Assembly: GCA_009781475.1 (NCBI GenBank)
Contig: WQYB01000011.1
Coordinates: 1-51,439 of the forward strand
Length of the DNA: 51,439 nt
Reading direction: 5' to 3'
Origin: Treponema sp.
GTDB taxonomy: Bacteria > Spirochaetota > Spirochaetia > Treponematales > Breznakiellaceae
Shown here: positions 33,376 through 41,278 of the stretch, one piece after another
How positions within the stretch are numbered: the first letter of the stretch is position 1
Layout of the letters: each line of letters begins with the position of its first letter
Program-made: the position numbers and the translations under genes
Notes under the pieces: generated by a model
Told to the model about the DNA's origin: nothing
The model's input: only the letters and a program-made list of their open reading frames with translations
The model's database searches: none

Positions 33376-33417
33376 ATGAAAAAACCAATGCTATTTATTG
33401 TTTTATTAACTGTTTAA
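33376..33417 (+). other. MKKP micro-ORF 4 (13 codons)
   Basis: MKKPMLFIVLLTV then stop, behind AAGGAGA. It looks like the first half of a signal peptide and lies divergent to antitoxin copy C, the same arrangement as micro-ORFs 1 and 2. The following 83 bases to 33500 contain no other frame. Confidence 0.45.
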
Positions 33418-33500
33418 TCCGCGGACAATTTAAACAAACAATAACCTGTTTTTCTCAATCCATCCGCAACCAAACAAATCCTTGTGTGTCATAATATGTA

Positions 33501-34148
33501 ATGAAAGAAATTAAACCCAATGATGGTTTACATAAAGAAATTGTAAACGCTTTAATTCACGGAATAGGCGTAATTTTCGGAATAGCCGCCATACCTATTC
33601 TTTCCGCCATAGGAGCTAGAACCGGAAATGTCGCCGGTATAGTAGGCGCGACAATTTATGCGTTCAGCTTTTTAATGCTTTTTGTTTTCAGTACGCTTTA
33701 TCACAGCACTCAAAATGAATATGCAAAAAAAATACTGCGTATCTGTGATCATGTTTCCATATTTATTTTAATTGCCGGCACTTATACTCCTTTTTTACTT
33801 GTATACATGTTAAATCCTTTTGGCATTACTCTGCTTTCGATACAGTGGTCTTTAGTGATTCTTGGTATTATTTTTGAATTATTTTTTAAAAGACGGAACT
33901 TGCTTAGCACATTAATTTATATAGCGATGGGTTGGCTTTTATTGGTCGGCGGAAGAATGTTTTTTATAACTCTGCCGACGCCTGTAATTATTATGATTAT
34001 AATAGGCGGAGGTCTTTACACGCTGGGAACTATATTTTATCTTATTAAAAAAATACCAAATAATCATGCCATTTGGCATTTATTTGTATTATGTGCAGCC
34101 GTTTGTCACTATGTAGCTGTTTTGCTTACAGTAATTATGTCAGGATAG
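33501..34148 (+). CDS. Hemolysin III / PAQR-family membrane protein
   Basis: 215 residues with about seven membrane helices. Family motifs are present: VNALIHGIGVIFG near residue 15, FSTLYHSTQN near residue 69, ICDHVSIFILIAGTYTPFLL near residue 86, and HAIWHLFVLCAAVCHYVAV at the C-terminus with metal-binding His residues. The ATG has no Shine-Dalgarno sequence. TGT-CATAAT (extended -10) ends five bases upstream, so the transcript may be leaderless. Confidence 0.92.
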   Translation: MKEIKPNDGLHKEIVNALIHGIGVIFGIAAIPILSAIGARTGNVAGIVGATIYAFSFLMLFVFSTLYHSTQNEYAKKILRICDHVSIFILIAGTYTPFLLVYMLNPFGITLLSIQWSLVILGIIFELFFKRRNLLSTLIYIAMGWLLLVGGRMFFITLPTPVIIMIIIGGGLYTLGTIFYLIKKIPNNHAIWHLFVLCAAVCHYVAVLLTVIMSG

Positions 34149-34161
34149 TATTATTTGCATA

Positions 34162-34190
34162 TTGACATTTTATTTTATCGATTTTAAAAT
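34162..34190 (+). promoter_or_regulatory. Leaderless promoter of the nfeD-type gene
   Basis: TTGACA (34162-34167), 17-bp spacer, TAAAAT (34185-34190), five bases, then the ATG at 34196. No Shine-Dalgarno sequence is present. Confidence 0.7.
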
Positions 34191-34195
34191 AAGAT

Positions 34196-34681
34196 ATGCT
34201 ATTTGATTTTGGTTATGTTCACCCCCGCTGGATTTGGGTGGCTCTGGTTATTATATTCGCAGTTATCGAAGGTCTTACTCTGGGGCTTACAACTATTTGG
34301 TTTGCTTTAGCAGCTTTTATTATGGTTTTTTTATCTTTTCTGCCAATACCATTACCGTATCAAATATTGATTTTCCTTATTCTTTCAAGCATTTTTCTTA
34401 TCTTTACACGCCCGATTGCGTTAAAAAAATTTAAAATAGGTAAAACAAAAACCAATGTTGACAGCCTTATTGGAAAACACGCTTTAGTTGTTAAACAAAT
34501 AACAGAGTTTGACAGAGGTGAAATTAAAGTAAGCGGACAGATTTGGTCTGCAAGATTGGAAGAAGGGACTGTCTCACCTTTAATCGAAGGAACAAAGTGC
34601 GAAATTGTACAAATCGAAGGTGTTCAGGCGATTGTTCGGGCTTTGCAGAATATTGAAAATAATGAAAAAAACGAAAACTAA
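34196..34681 (+). CDS. NfeD-family membrane protein
   Basis: 161 residues: two or three N-terminal membrane helices (IWVALVIIFAVIEGLTLGLT; PLPYQILIFLILSSIFLIF) followed by an OB-fold C-terminal domain (IGKHALVVKQI, GEIKVSGQIWSARLEEG, KCEIVQIEGVQAIVRAL). Short NfeD proteins work with an SPFH/stomatin partner, which is the next gene 21 bases on. This indicates a membrane-microdomain or membrane quality-control pair. Confidence 0.9.
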   Translation: MLFDFGYVHPRWIWVALVIIFAVIEGLTLGLTTIWFALAAFIMVFLSFLPIPLPYQILIFLILSSIFLIFTRPIALKKFKIGKTKTNVDSLIGKHALVVKQITEFDRGEIKVSGQIWSARLEEGTVSPLIEGTKCEIVQIEGVQAIVRALQNIENNEKNEN

Positions 34682-34702
34682 AAAATAAATTAGGAGTTTA
34701 TT

Positions 34703-35620
34703 ATGCCAGGAGTAGTAATTGTATTAATCGCGTTTATTCTGATAGTGATAATCACAAATATCAGGATTGTTTCACAGTCAAATGCGTTTGTATTAGAAAG
34801 GCTTGGCGCTTATGATAAAACATGGAGTACAGGCATTCATGTAAAAATTCCTTTTATAGACAGAATTGCAGCCCGTGTTACGTTAAAAGAGCAGGTGGCA
34901 GATTTTGCTCCGCAGCCTGTAATTACAAAAGACAATGTTACAATGATGATCGACACTGTTCTTTATTTGCAGATAACAGATCCAAAACTTTATACATACG
35001 GTGTTTGTAATCCGATGAACGCTATAGAAAACCTTGCAACTACTACTTTAAGAAATATAATCGGCGAACTTGAACTTGATGAAACACTTACAAGCCGCGA
35101 TATGATAAATAACAGAATGCGAACGGTTTTAGATGATGCGACAGACCCTTGGGGAATTAAAGTAAACCGTGTTGAAGTTAGAAACATCACTCCTCCAAGA
35201 AGTATACAGGAAGCGATGGAAAAACAGATGAGAGCCGAACGCGAAAGACGCGAATTAATTCTTAAAGCAGAAGGTGAAAAACAATCTGCAATTCTTGTTG
35301 CCGAAGGACAAAAAGCGTCTGCAATTTTAAAAGCAGAGGCTGAAAAAGCTGCTGTTATTTTACAAGCCGAAGCTGCAAAAGAAGCAGCCATTCGTGAAGC
35401 CGAAGGTGAAGCGCAGGCGATACTTAATGTACAAAAAGCCACAGCAGACGGTCTTAACATGTTAAAGAGCGTAAATGCCGATGATCCGTTAATCAAACTA
35501 AAGAGTCTTGAAACCCTGCAAAAAGTTGCAGATGGTCATGCAACTAAAATTATAATTCCGTCAGAAATACAGAATTTGGCAGGATTGGTAACAGGTATCA
35601 GTGAGTTGGTTAAAAAATAG
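34703..35620 (+). CDS. SPFH/stomatin-family protein (QmcA-like)
   Basis: 305 residues. One N-terminal membrane helix (GVVIVLIAFILIVIITNI) is followed by an SPFH domain (residues ~20-200; AFVLERLGAYDKTWSTGIHV, VNRVEVRNITPPRSIQEAM). A long Ala/Glu-rich coiled coil comes next (ILKAEGEKQSAILVAEGQ onward) and then a short C-terminal hydrophobic region. Such proteins oligomerise at the membrane and often modulate proteases. TAGGAG precedes the ATG. It is paired with the NfeD gene. Confidence 0.94.
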   Translation: MPGVVIVLIAFILIVIITNIRIVSQSNAFVLERLGAYDKTWSTGIHVKIPFIDRIAARVTLKEQVADFAPQPVITKDNVTMMIDTVLYLQITDPKLYTYGVCNPMNAIENLATTTLRNIIGELELDETLTSRDMINNRMRTVLDDATDPWGIKVNRVEVRNITPPRSIQEAMEKQMRAERERRELILKAEGEKQSAILVAEGQKASAILKAEAEKAAVILQAEAAKEAAIREAEGEAQAILNVQKATADGLNMLKSVNADDPLIKLKSLETLQKVADGHATKIIIPSEIQNLAGLVTGISELVKK

Positions 35621-35634
35621 ATACATGTTATAAT
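35606..35634 (+). promoter_or_regulatory. Leaderless promoter of murG
   Basis: TTGGTT (35606-35611), 17-bp spacer, TATAAT (35629-35634), six bases, ATG at 35641. The -35 box lies inside the end of the SPFH gene. No Shine-Dalgarno sequence is present. Confidence 0.7.
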
Positions 35635-35640
35635 TGCCGA

Positions 35641-36783
35641 ATGGTAAGTATCGCTTTTACTGGCGGAGGGACAGGAGGGCATATATATCCTGGGCTTGCG
35701 GTGGCTGCGGAATTAAAAAAACAGTTAATAAGCAGTGAAATAAAAGACAGTAAGTTTAGGATATTTTGGATTGGTTCTTCTGCCGGGATGGATCGTTCCA
35801 TTGTGGAAGCAGCAGGAATTGAATTTTTCGGAGTGCCTTCAGGAAAACTAAGACGTTATTTTTCTCTGCGTACAATTATAGATTTATTTAAAGTTACAGG
35901 CGGATTTTTTGCCTCGCGTAAAATTCTAAAAAAGCAAAAAGCTGTATTGCTCTTTTCCAAAGGCGGCTTTGTTAGTGTTCCGCCATGCGCTGCAGCTTCT
36001 TCGCTTGGCATTTCAGTTTTTACACATGAATCGGATTATAGCCCGGGGTTAGCCACTAAATTAAATACTCGTTTTGTAAATAAAAACGGAAAAATATTTA
36101 CAGCTTACGAAGATACTATTCGTTTTTTTCCGCAGAAACTTCGTGACCGGATAACAGTAAGCGGTAATCCGGTTAGATCTGATTTTAGAAATGCAGATGC
36201 AGCTAAAGGCAGAACTTTTTTGGGAATAAAAGATGATACTAAAGTGCTGCTTGTTTTAGGAGGCAGTCAGGGTGCAAAAGAAATAAACGATTTAGTTAAA
36301 GCTGCTTTACCGCACTTAACAGAACTGTATACAGTTGTGCATCAGACAGGACCAAACCTTTCGTGGGACATTCCGGCAGCAGATCGGTACAAACCTTTTC
36401 CATATATAAAAGAAGAAATGCCTCATGTAATGGCAGCCTCTGATTTAATTCTGGGAAGAAGCGGAGCGGGAATTTGGGAATGGGCAGTTTTAGGAAAACC
36501 AATGCTGCTTTTGCCGTTAAGAGGAAGGGGTACAAGAGGAGATCAAATTGAAAATGCAGAGTTTTTCCAGAAGGCAGGAGCCGCTCAAGTTTTATCTTCA
36601 CCTTATACTGACAGCGAAAATGCCGATATACAGGAATTAATGTTAGCTGTAAATATCATTGTTAATGATGATAAAAAAAAGGAAGCGATGGCAGCTGCCT
36701 CGGCAAAGATTGGAGAAAAAGACGGCGCAGGAATAATAGCAGGTATTCTTTATGAAAAAATTACAGGCGGAGCAGGAAAATGA
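35641..36783 (+). CDS. murG: UDP-GlcNAc--undecaprenyl-PP-MurNAc-pentapeptide transferase
   Basis: MurG makes lipid II from lipid I on the inner membrane. The 380 residues contain the glycine-rich FTGGGTGGHIYPGLAVAAEL, FSKGGFVSVPPCAAAS, VLLVLGGSQGAKEIND and the donor-site GRSGAGIWEWAVLGKPMLL. The gene starts a tight run murG-cvpA-holB-kinase-regulator in which each start overlaps the previous stop. Its ATG appears leaderless. Confidence 0.96.
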   Translation: MVSIAFTGGGTGGHIYPGLAVAAELKKQLISSEIKDSKFRIFWIGSSAGMDRSIVEAAGIEFFGVPSGKLRRYFSLRTIIDLFKVTGGFFASRKILKKQKAVLLFSKGGFVSVPPCAAASSLGISVFTHESDYSPGLATKLNTRFVNKNGKIFTAYEDTIRFFPQKLRDRITVSGNPVRSDFRNADAAKGRTFLGIKDDTKVLLVLGGSQGAKEINDLVKAALPHLTELYTVVHQTGPNLSWDIPAADRYKPFPYIKEEMPHVMAASDLILGRSGAGIWEWAVLGKPMLLLPLRGRGTRGDQIENAEFFQKAGAAQVLSSPYTDSENADIQELMLAVNIIVNDDKKKEAMAAASAKIGEKDGAGIIAGILYEKITGGAGK

Positions 36784-37277
36784 CTTTTTCCATCATTGAT
36801 ATTGTTTTTGTTGCTCTAATAGGACTTTTTATGATCCGCTGTTATCTTAAAGGTTTTGTAAGTGAACTGTTATCGATGGCAGGTATTGTATTCGGTCTTT
36901 TAGCTTCATTATATTTCTATAAAAACGGCGGTGCTTTTATAAAAGAAAAATTTCTGCCTGAATCAGAAATTATAGCAGAAATTATTGCTTTTTTATTATT
37001 ATTTGTTATAGTATATTCCGTTATTAAATTATTGGAAAAAATGCTTTTAAATATTATCGATCAAATCAGCCTTACAAGCGCTGACAGTTTTTTAGGTATT
37101 ATTTTTGGATTGGCAGAGGGTATAGTATTTGTAAGTTTAGTATTATTTTTATTAAAAGTTCAGCCGCTTTTTGATTCTTCCAATATTTTAAATAATAGTT
37201 TTTTTGCGCGTCTTTTGCTTCCTTTTATTACAGGAAAAGAAAATATAACAGAATCGCTTGGAGCTGCGGATGTTTGA
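36780..37277 (+). CDS. CvpA-family membrane protein
   Basis: 165 residues with four hydrophobic helices. The N-terminus SIIDIVFVALIGLFMIRCYL, then KGFVSELLSMAGIVFGLLAS, matches CvpA, a family needed for colicin V production and envelope homeostasis. DSFLGIIFGLAEGIVFVSLV is the conserved late segment. ATGA overlap with murG and 8-base overlap with holB show it is part of the same operon. Confidence 0.9.
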   Translation: MTFSIIDIVFVALIGLFMIRCYLKGFVSELLSMAGIVFGLLASLYFYKNGGAFIKEKFLPESEIIAEIIAFLLLFVIVYSVIKLLEKMLLNIIDQISLTSADSFLGIIFGLAEGIVFVSLVLFLLKVQPLFDSSNILNNSFFARLLLPFITGKENITESLGAADV

Positions 37278-38601
37278 AAATATTATCGATCAAGGTGCTG
37301 TTCTCCAATTGCGTGATGATATTATAAATAACCGTAATGCACCTTCCATGTTATTTTTCGGACAGCCTGATTTGGGAAAGAGCAGCGCTGCACTGGAACT
37401 GGCTCGTGTGCTTTCTTGTGAAAACGATGCGGCATGGAAATGTACTTGTTCTTCATGTGAAAATCACCGTTATCTGCAGCACGATGATCTTTTAGTATTG
37501 GGAAACCGTTCTTTTTCTGCAGAAATAAATGCCTGTTACAATGCATATTTACGAAACCCTTCGAATGCCGGCGTAAAACATCTTTTTTTCAGATCACTTC
37601 GTAAATTACTGCTTCGTTTTTCTCCGGTTCTTATGGAAGATGATCCAAAACTTTCAAAAATATCTTCTGTATTGCAAGCCTTTGATGAAAAGTTAGGTGA
37701 ATTTTGGGTAAGTTCACAAAATTGTGATAATGAAACTTTAAAAAAAATATGTGATTCATTGATTAAAGATGCTCTAACTTTAGAAAATGATGGAATTGGA
37801 AATATAATCCCGATAGGGCAGATAAGAAAAGCATCTTATTGGTGCAGGTTAGCTCCTTGCGGTAAAAATAAAACATTAATTATCGAAAATGCACAAGACA
37901 TGAGGGAGGAAGGACGTAATTCGCTTTTAAAACTTCTTGAAGAACCGCCTGTTTCTGTAAATATTGTACTTACATCACAAAGACGTGAGGCAATTATACC
38001 TACAATTTTATCGCGTCTGCGTCCTTATCGTTTTTTAAAAAGAAATGAAGAAAGCGAAAAAGAAGTTATCCGAAGGGTATTTCAGGATACTGTAAATGAA
38101 AAACTGCTAAAAAGCGGCAGTTCGCTTGTAAGCGCTTATTTAAATTCTTTTATGCCGCAAAAGACGGATGTTTTATATCCGCTTGCTGCGTGGTTTATTG
38201 TTTCGTTAATGAGAATTGTTTCTGTTTCCATGAAAAAAAAAGGCATAAAAACAATTCCGCAGATTGTTACCTCTTTGGGGATGCGTTATGCGCCAATAGC
38301 TGAAGAAGCCGGTTTTGAACCTTCAATAAAAGGAATATTTATTGTTAAAACACTTGTTTCAAAAAGCGGAAATTTTGACAATGACTGTTTTTCTCATTTT
38401 ATTAAAATTTGCCTTGAATTAGTAAATGATGTTACACGCCTTGCAAATGATCCGCAGGGAATAATGTGTAATAAAATATTTTCAAAACATGCAGACGAAG
38501 CGGTAACAGCAGTTGAAATATTAAATATAAATGCGGCATCGGCTTTGGAAAAATTTTATTTTAATTTAAAAAAAGATTTAATAAGAGGGCTTTATGGTTG
38601 A
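37270..38601 (+). CDS. holB: DNA polymerase III delta'-type clamp-loader subunit
   Basis: 443 residues. ATG 37270 (MFENIIDQGAVLQLRDDIIN) is preferred over a TTG at 37258. Walker A-like GQPDLGKSSAALELA and a four-Cys zinc module (CENDAAWKCTCSSCENH) follow, with ENAQDMREEGRNSLLKLLEE and LSRLRPYRFLKR later: the gamma/delta' fold. It is longer than typical delta' (~330) because of extra residues ~90-180 before the second half of the ATPase domain. It overlaps cvpA by 8 bases and the kinase by 8 bases. Confidence 0.88.
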   Translation: MFENIIDQGAVLQLRDDIINNRNAPSMLFFGQPDLGKSSAALELARVLSCENDAAWKCTCSSCENHRYLQHDDLLVLGNRSFSAEINACYNAYLRNPSNAGVKHLFFRSLRKLLLRFSPVLMEDDPKLSKISSVLQAFDEKLGEFWVSSQNCDNETLKKICDSLIKDALTLENDGIGNIIPIGQIRKASYWCRLAPCGKNKTLIIENAQDMREEGRNSLLKLLEEPPVSVNIVLTSQRREAIIPTILSRLRPYRFLKRNEESEKEVIRRVFQDTVNEKLLKSGSSLVSAYLNSFMPQKTDVLYPLAAWFIVSLMRIVSVSMKKKGIKTIPQIVTSLGMRYAPIAEEAGFEPSIKGIFIVKTLVSKSGNFDNDCFSHFIKICLELVNDVTRLANDPQGIMCNKIFSKHADEAVTAVEILNINAASALEKFYFNLKKDLIRGLYG

Positions 38602-39784
38602 TTTTTTCCGGCGTATTTTGAAAAAGCTGGATAAATTAAATGAAGAAAAGCGCCGGGAACTTTTAATTTCAGCTATAGGCGAGATAGGTCTTTTAGAAAA
38701 TGTATTGGATTCAATCGATAAAGGTATTCTTGTCTGTGATGAAGCGTATAATCTTATTATGGTAAATAAATGCGCTCAGCGTTTAATACCTATGAATTAT
38801 ACAGAAGGAATGAAATTAAAATCGGCAATAAAAGACGATAAAATTGTCGAAGCATTCAAAAACATTATTATAAACAGGGAAAAGGTCTCAGACATGGAGA
38901 TCGATATTGAAAATCAGGGGCGAAACAGGCTTTTATCTGTTAATGTTGTTCCGCTTGTGCAGGATAAACAAATAACAGGAACACTTATTTATATTGATGA
39001 TATTACAGAAAAACGAAAAGACGAAGCGCGGCTTAGAAGAGCGGAAAACCTTGCAAGCCTTACAACCCTGGCGGCAGGTGTTGCGCATGAAATAAAAAAC
39101 CCGCTAGGTTCAATTTCAATTCATCTGCAATTATTACAGAAAGCATTGGCAAAAAAAATAAATTCATTTGAAAAAAAAGACGAAGTTAGTATTGATTTGT
39201 CTTTTGACAAATATTTTGATGTTTTAAAAGAGGAAGTAGAAAGGCTTAATCGTATTGTTGTTGATTTTCTTTTTGCTGTCCGCCCGATGAATCTTGAATT
39301 GCGCGAAGGTAATATTAATAAATTAATTTCTCAGATAATGGATTTTGTCCGGTACGAAATGGAACAATTAAATATTATCTGTTTTTTGGAACTTGATGAA
39401 AACCTGCCGAATATTTTAATAGATGAAAGATTTTTAAAACAGGCTATTTTAAATCTTGTAAAAAATGCTCAAACAGCCATGCCGGAGGGAGGAGTTTTTA
39501 CTATTGCTACCAATTATGCCGATAACGAAATAAGAATTTCTGTTTGTGATACAGGAATAGGTATAAGTAAGGAAAATTTGGGTAAAATATTTGAACCGTA
39601 TTTTACGACAACCGAAACAGGGACTGGATTAGGGCTTACTCAAGTGTATAAAATAATAAGAGAACACCATGGTGAAATATCCGTGGATTCCATGCCTGGA
39701 ACGGGTGCAGAGTTTAAAATTATTCTTCCTATGCCTCAAAAAGATACTCGTTTTTTAGAATATAACGGAGAAAATAAAACATGA
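38594..39784 (+). CDS. PAS-domain histidine kinase (NtrB/AtoS type)
   Basis: 396 residues, no membrane segment. A PAS domain at ~30-140 (VLDSIDKGILVCDEAYNLIM, GTLIYIDDITEKR) precedes the phosphoacceptor His165 in AAGVAHEIKNPLGSISIHLQ. The ATPase domain has the N box NLVKNAQTAM, the G1 box DTGIGIS, the F box FEPYFTT and the G2 box GTGLGLTQVY. It overlaps holB by 8 bases and the response regulator by 4. It senses a cytoplasmic signal that is unknown. Confidence 0.95.
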   Translation: MVDFFRRILKKLDKLNEEKRRELLISAIGEIGLLENVLDSIDKGILVCDEAYNLIMVNKCAQRLIPMNYTEGMKLKSAIKDDKIVEAFKNIIINREKVSDMEIDIENQGRNRLLSVNVVPLVQDKQITGTLIYIDDITEKRKDEARLRRAENLASLTTLAAGVAHEIKNPLGSISIHLQLLQKALAKKINSFEKKDEVSIDLSFDKYFDVLKEEVERLNRIVVDFLFAVRPMNLELREGNINKLISQIMDFVRYEMEQLNIICFLELDENLPNILIDERFLKQAILNLVKNAQTAMPEGGVFTIATNYADNEIRISVCDTGIGISKENLGKIFEPYFTTTETGTGLGLTQVYKIIREHHGEISVDSMPGTGAEFKIILPMPQKDTRFLEYNGENKT

Positions 39785-41148
39785 ATTTCAAACTTCTGGT
39801 AATTGATGATGAAAAAAATATCCGCGAAGGACTTGCAGAGTTTTTACAAAGTGACGGGTATGAAGTAGTATGCGCCGCTGACGGCGATGAAGGATGGAAT
39901 CGTTTTACAAACGGTGATATCGATCTTGTTGTTACAGATTTAAAAATGCCCGGTATTTCAGGGGATGAATTAATGCGGCGAATAATCGCAAGGGCTCCGG
40001 GATTTCCTGTGATTATTTTAACAGGACACGGCACGGTTGAAAGCGCTGTAGCAGCAATGAGGGAAGGAGCCTGGGATTTTCTTTCCAAACCTGTAGACCT
40101 CGATCATCTTTCATTAAAAGTAAAACGTGCGCTTGAAACAAGGGAATTATTTTTCCAGCACCGCAGAATGGAAGAAGAGCTTGAGCGTAAAAAACAATTC
40201 AAATCAATAATCGGCAATTCCCGTAACATGAAAGATGTTTTTGATACGATGAATAAAGTCGCTCCGACAAAAGCATCAATTTTAGTAACAGGCGAATCCG
40301 GGGTTGGAAAAGAGCTTGTCGCAGATGCAATTCATGAATTATCTCCAAGAAAGGATCAGCCGCTTGTTAAAGTCCATTGTGCGGCACTTTCTTCGTCTTT
40401 ACTGGAAAGCGAATTATTTGGACATGAAAAAGGAGCATTTACAGGGGCTGTTTCACAAAGAAGAGGCCGTTTCGAGCTTGCTTCAGGCGGAACATTATTT
40501 TTGGATGAAATCGGTGAAATAGATCAAAATATTCAAATAAAACTGTTACGTGTTTTACAGGAGAAGAAATTTGAAAGGGTAGGCGGAGAAAAAACTATAG
40601 AAACAGATGTTAGAATTATAGCCGCTACCAATAAGGATTTAAAACTGGAAATAGAAAAAGGCAGTTTCAGAGATGATTTATACTTTCGCCTGAATGTGGT
40701 AAATATTCATGTCCCGCCGCTGCGTGAAAGAAAAGACGATATTCCCGTTTTAGCTGCAGCCTTTTTAAAAGAATTTGCGCAAGAGAACGGAAAAACAATC
40801 GAAGGTATACATGAAAAAGTGCGGTCGCGCCTTTATGCTTATGACTGGCCTGGAAATATCCGTGAACTTCGCAATTGTATCGAAAGCGCAGTTGTTATGT
40901 GTCAATCGAAAATAATTACTGTCGATGATCTGCCGCCTGTTTTCCGTAATGCCGAAGATGACGGCTGGATAAATATAAGGCTTGGCGTAAATATGGCAGA
41001 ATGTGAAAAAATAATTATTCATGATACCCTTTCTTACTGCAAAGGCAATAAAAGTAAAGCAGCAGAAATATTGGATATAGGAAGAAAAACACTAATCCGC
41101 AAACTTGCCGATTATGAAATAGATGGAAAAGACGGAGAAGAAGATTAA
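39781..41148 (+). CDS. Sigma54-dependent response regulator (NtrC/AtoC type)
   Basis: 455 residues. The receiver domain has Asp9, Asp10, phospho-acceptor Asp53 (VVTDLKMPG), Thr81 and Lys103. The AAA+ domain has Walker A GESGVGKE (171-178), the sigma54-contact loop GAFTGA (218-223) and Walker B GGTLFLDEIGE. The C-terminal Fis-type helix-turn-helix is NKSKAAEILDIGRKTLIRKL. The partner kinase is immediately upstream (ATGA overlap). The genome must therefore encode sigma54, outside this window. Confidence 0.96.
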   Translation: MNFKLLVIDDEKNIREGLAEFLQSDGYEVVCAADGDEGWNRFTNGDIDLVVTDLKMPGISGDELMRRIIARAPGFPVIILTGHGTVESAVAAMREGAWDFLSKPVDLDHLSLKVKRALETRELFFQHRRMEEELERKKQFKSIIGNSRNMKDVFDTMNKVAPTKASILVTGESGVGKELVADAIHELSPRKDQPLVKVHCAALSSSLLESELFGHEKGAFTGAVSQRRGRFELASGGTLFLDEIGEIDQNIQIKLLRVLQEKKFERVGGEKTIETDVRIIAATNKDLKLEIEKGSFRDDLYFRLNVVNIHVPPLRERKDDIPVLAAAFLKEFAQENGKTIEGIHEKVRSRLYAYDWPGNIRELRNCIESAVVMCQSKIITVDDLPPVFRNAEDDGWINIRLGVNMAECEKIIIHDTLSYCKGNKSKAAEILDIGRKTLIRKLADYEIDGKDGEED

Positions 41149-41160
41149 CAAAATTCATTT

Positions 41161-41270
41161 ACCACGAAATACACGAAAAGCACGAAAGTTAGCTTCGATA
41201 TCGAATTGCAGGTTCGTGTTGGCTTGTCCAGCACCTAAGTTTTAGGTGCTGGGTGAATGTGGTTCGTGGT
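41161..41270. repeat. Second long CACGAA-type palindrome with a different core
   Basis: ACCACGAAATACACGAAAAG at 41161-41180 faces GTGGTTCGTGGT at 41259-41270. The core differs from the element at 32710: here a perfect 10-bp stem CAGCACCTAA-GTT-TTAGGTGCTG (41229-41251) plus CGATATCG. It occupies nearly the whole 130-bp gap between the convergent response regulator and tatD-type gene, so it could also serve as a bidirectional terminator. Confidence 0.78.
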
Positions 41271-41278
41271 TAAATATT

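Noticed and set aside
32888-33379. 163-residue plus-strand reading frame
   Set aside because: It runs antisense through the deleted PIN gene and antitoxin copy C, whose minus-strand frames show clear homology to copy A. The plus frame has no ribosome-binding site or recognisable motif. The similar plus frame at 30158-30688 is rejected for the same reason.
30126-33500. Chromosomal integron cassette array (TA genes and small exported ORFs recall the T. denticola integron)
   Set aside because: I looked for GTTRRRY/RYYYAAC attC-like ends between the modules and found none convincing. The repeated segments are promoter/5' regions, not recombination sites, and there is no integrase gene in the window.
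41149-41278. CRISPR-like repeat at the CACGAA elements
   Set aside because: There are no regularly spaced direct repeats and no cas genes. The structure is a nested palindrome.
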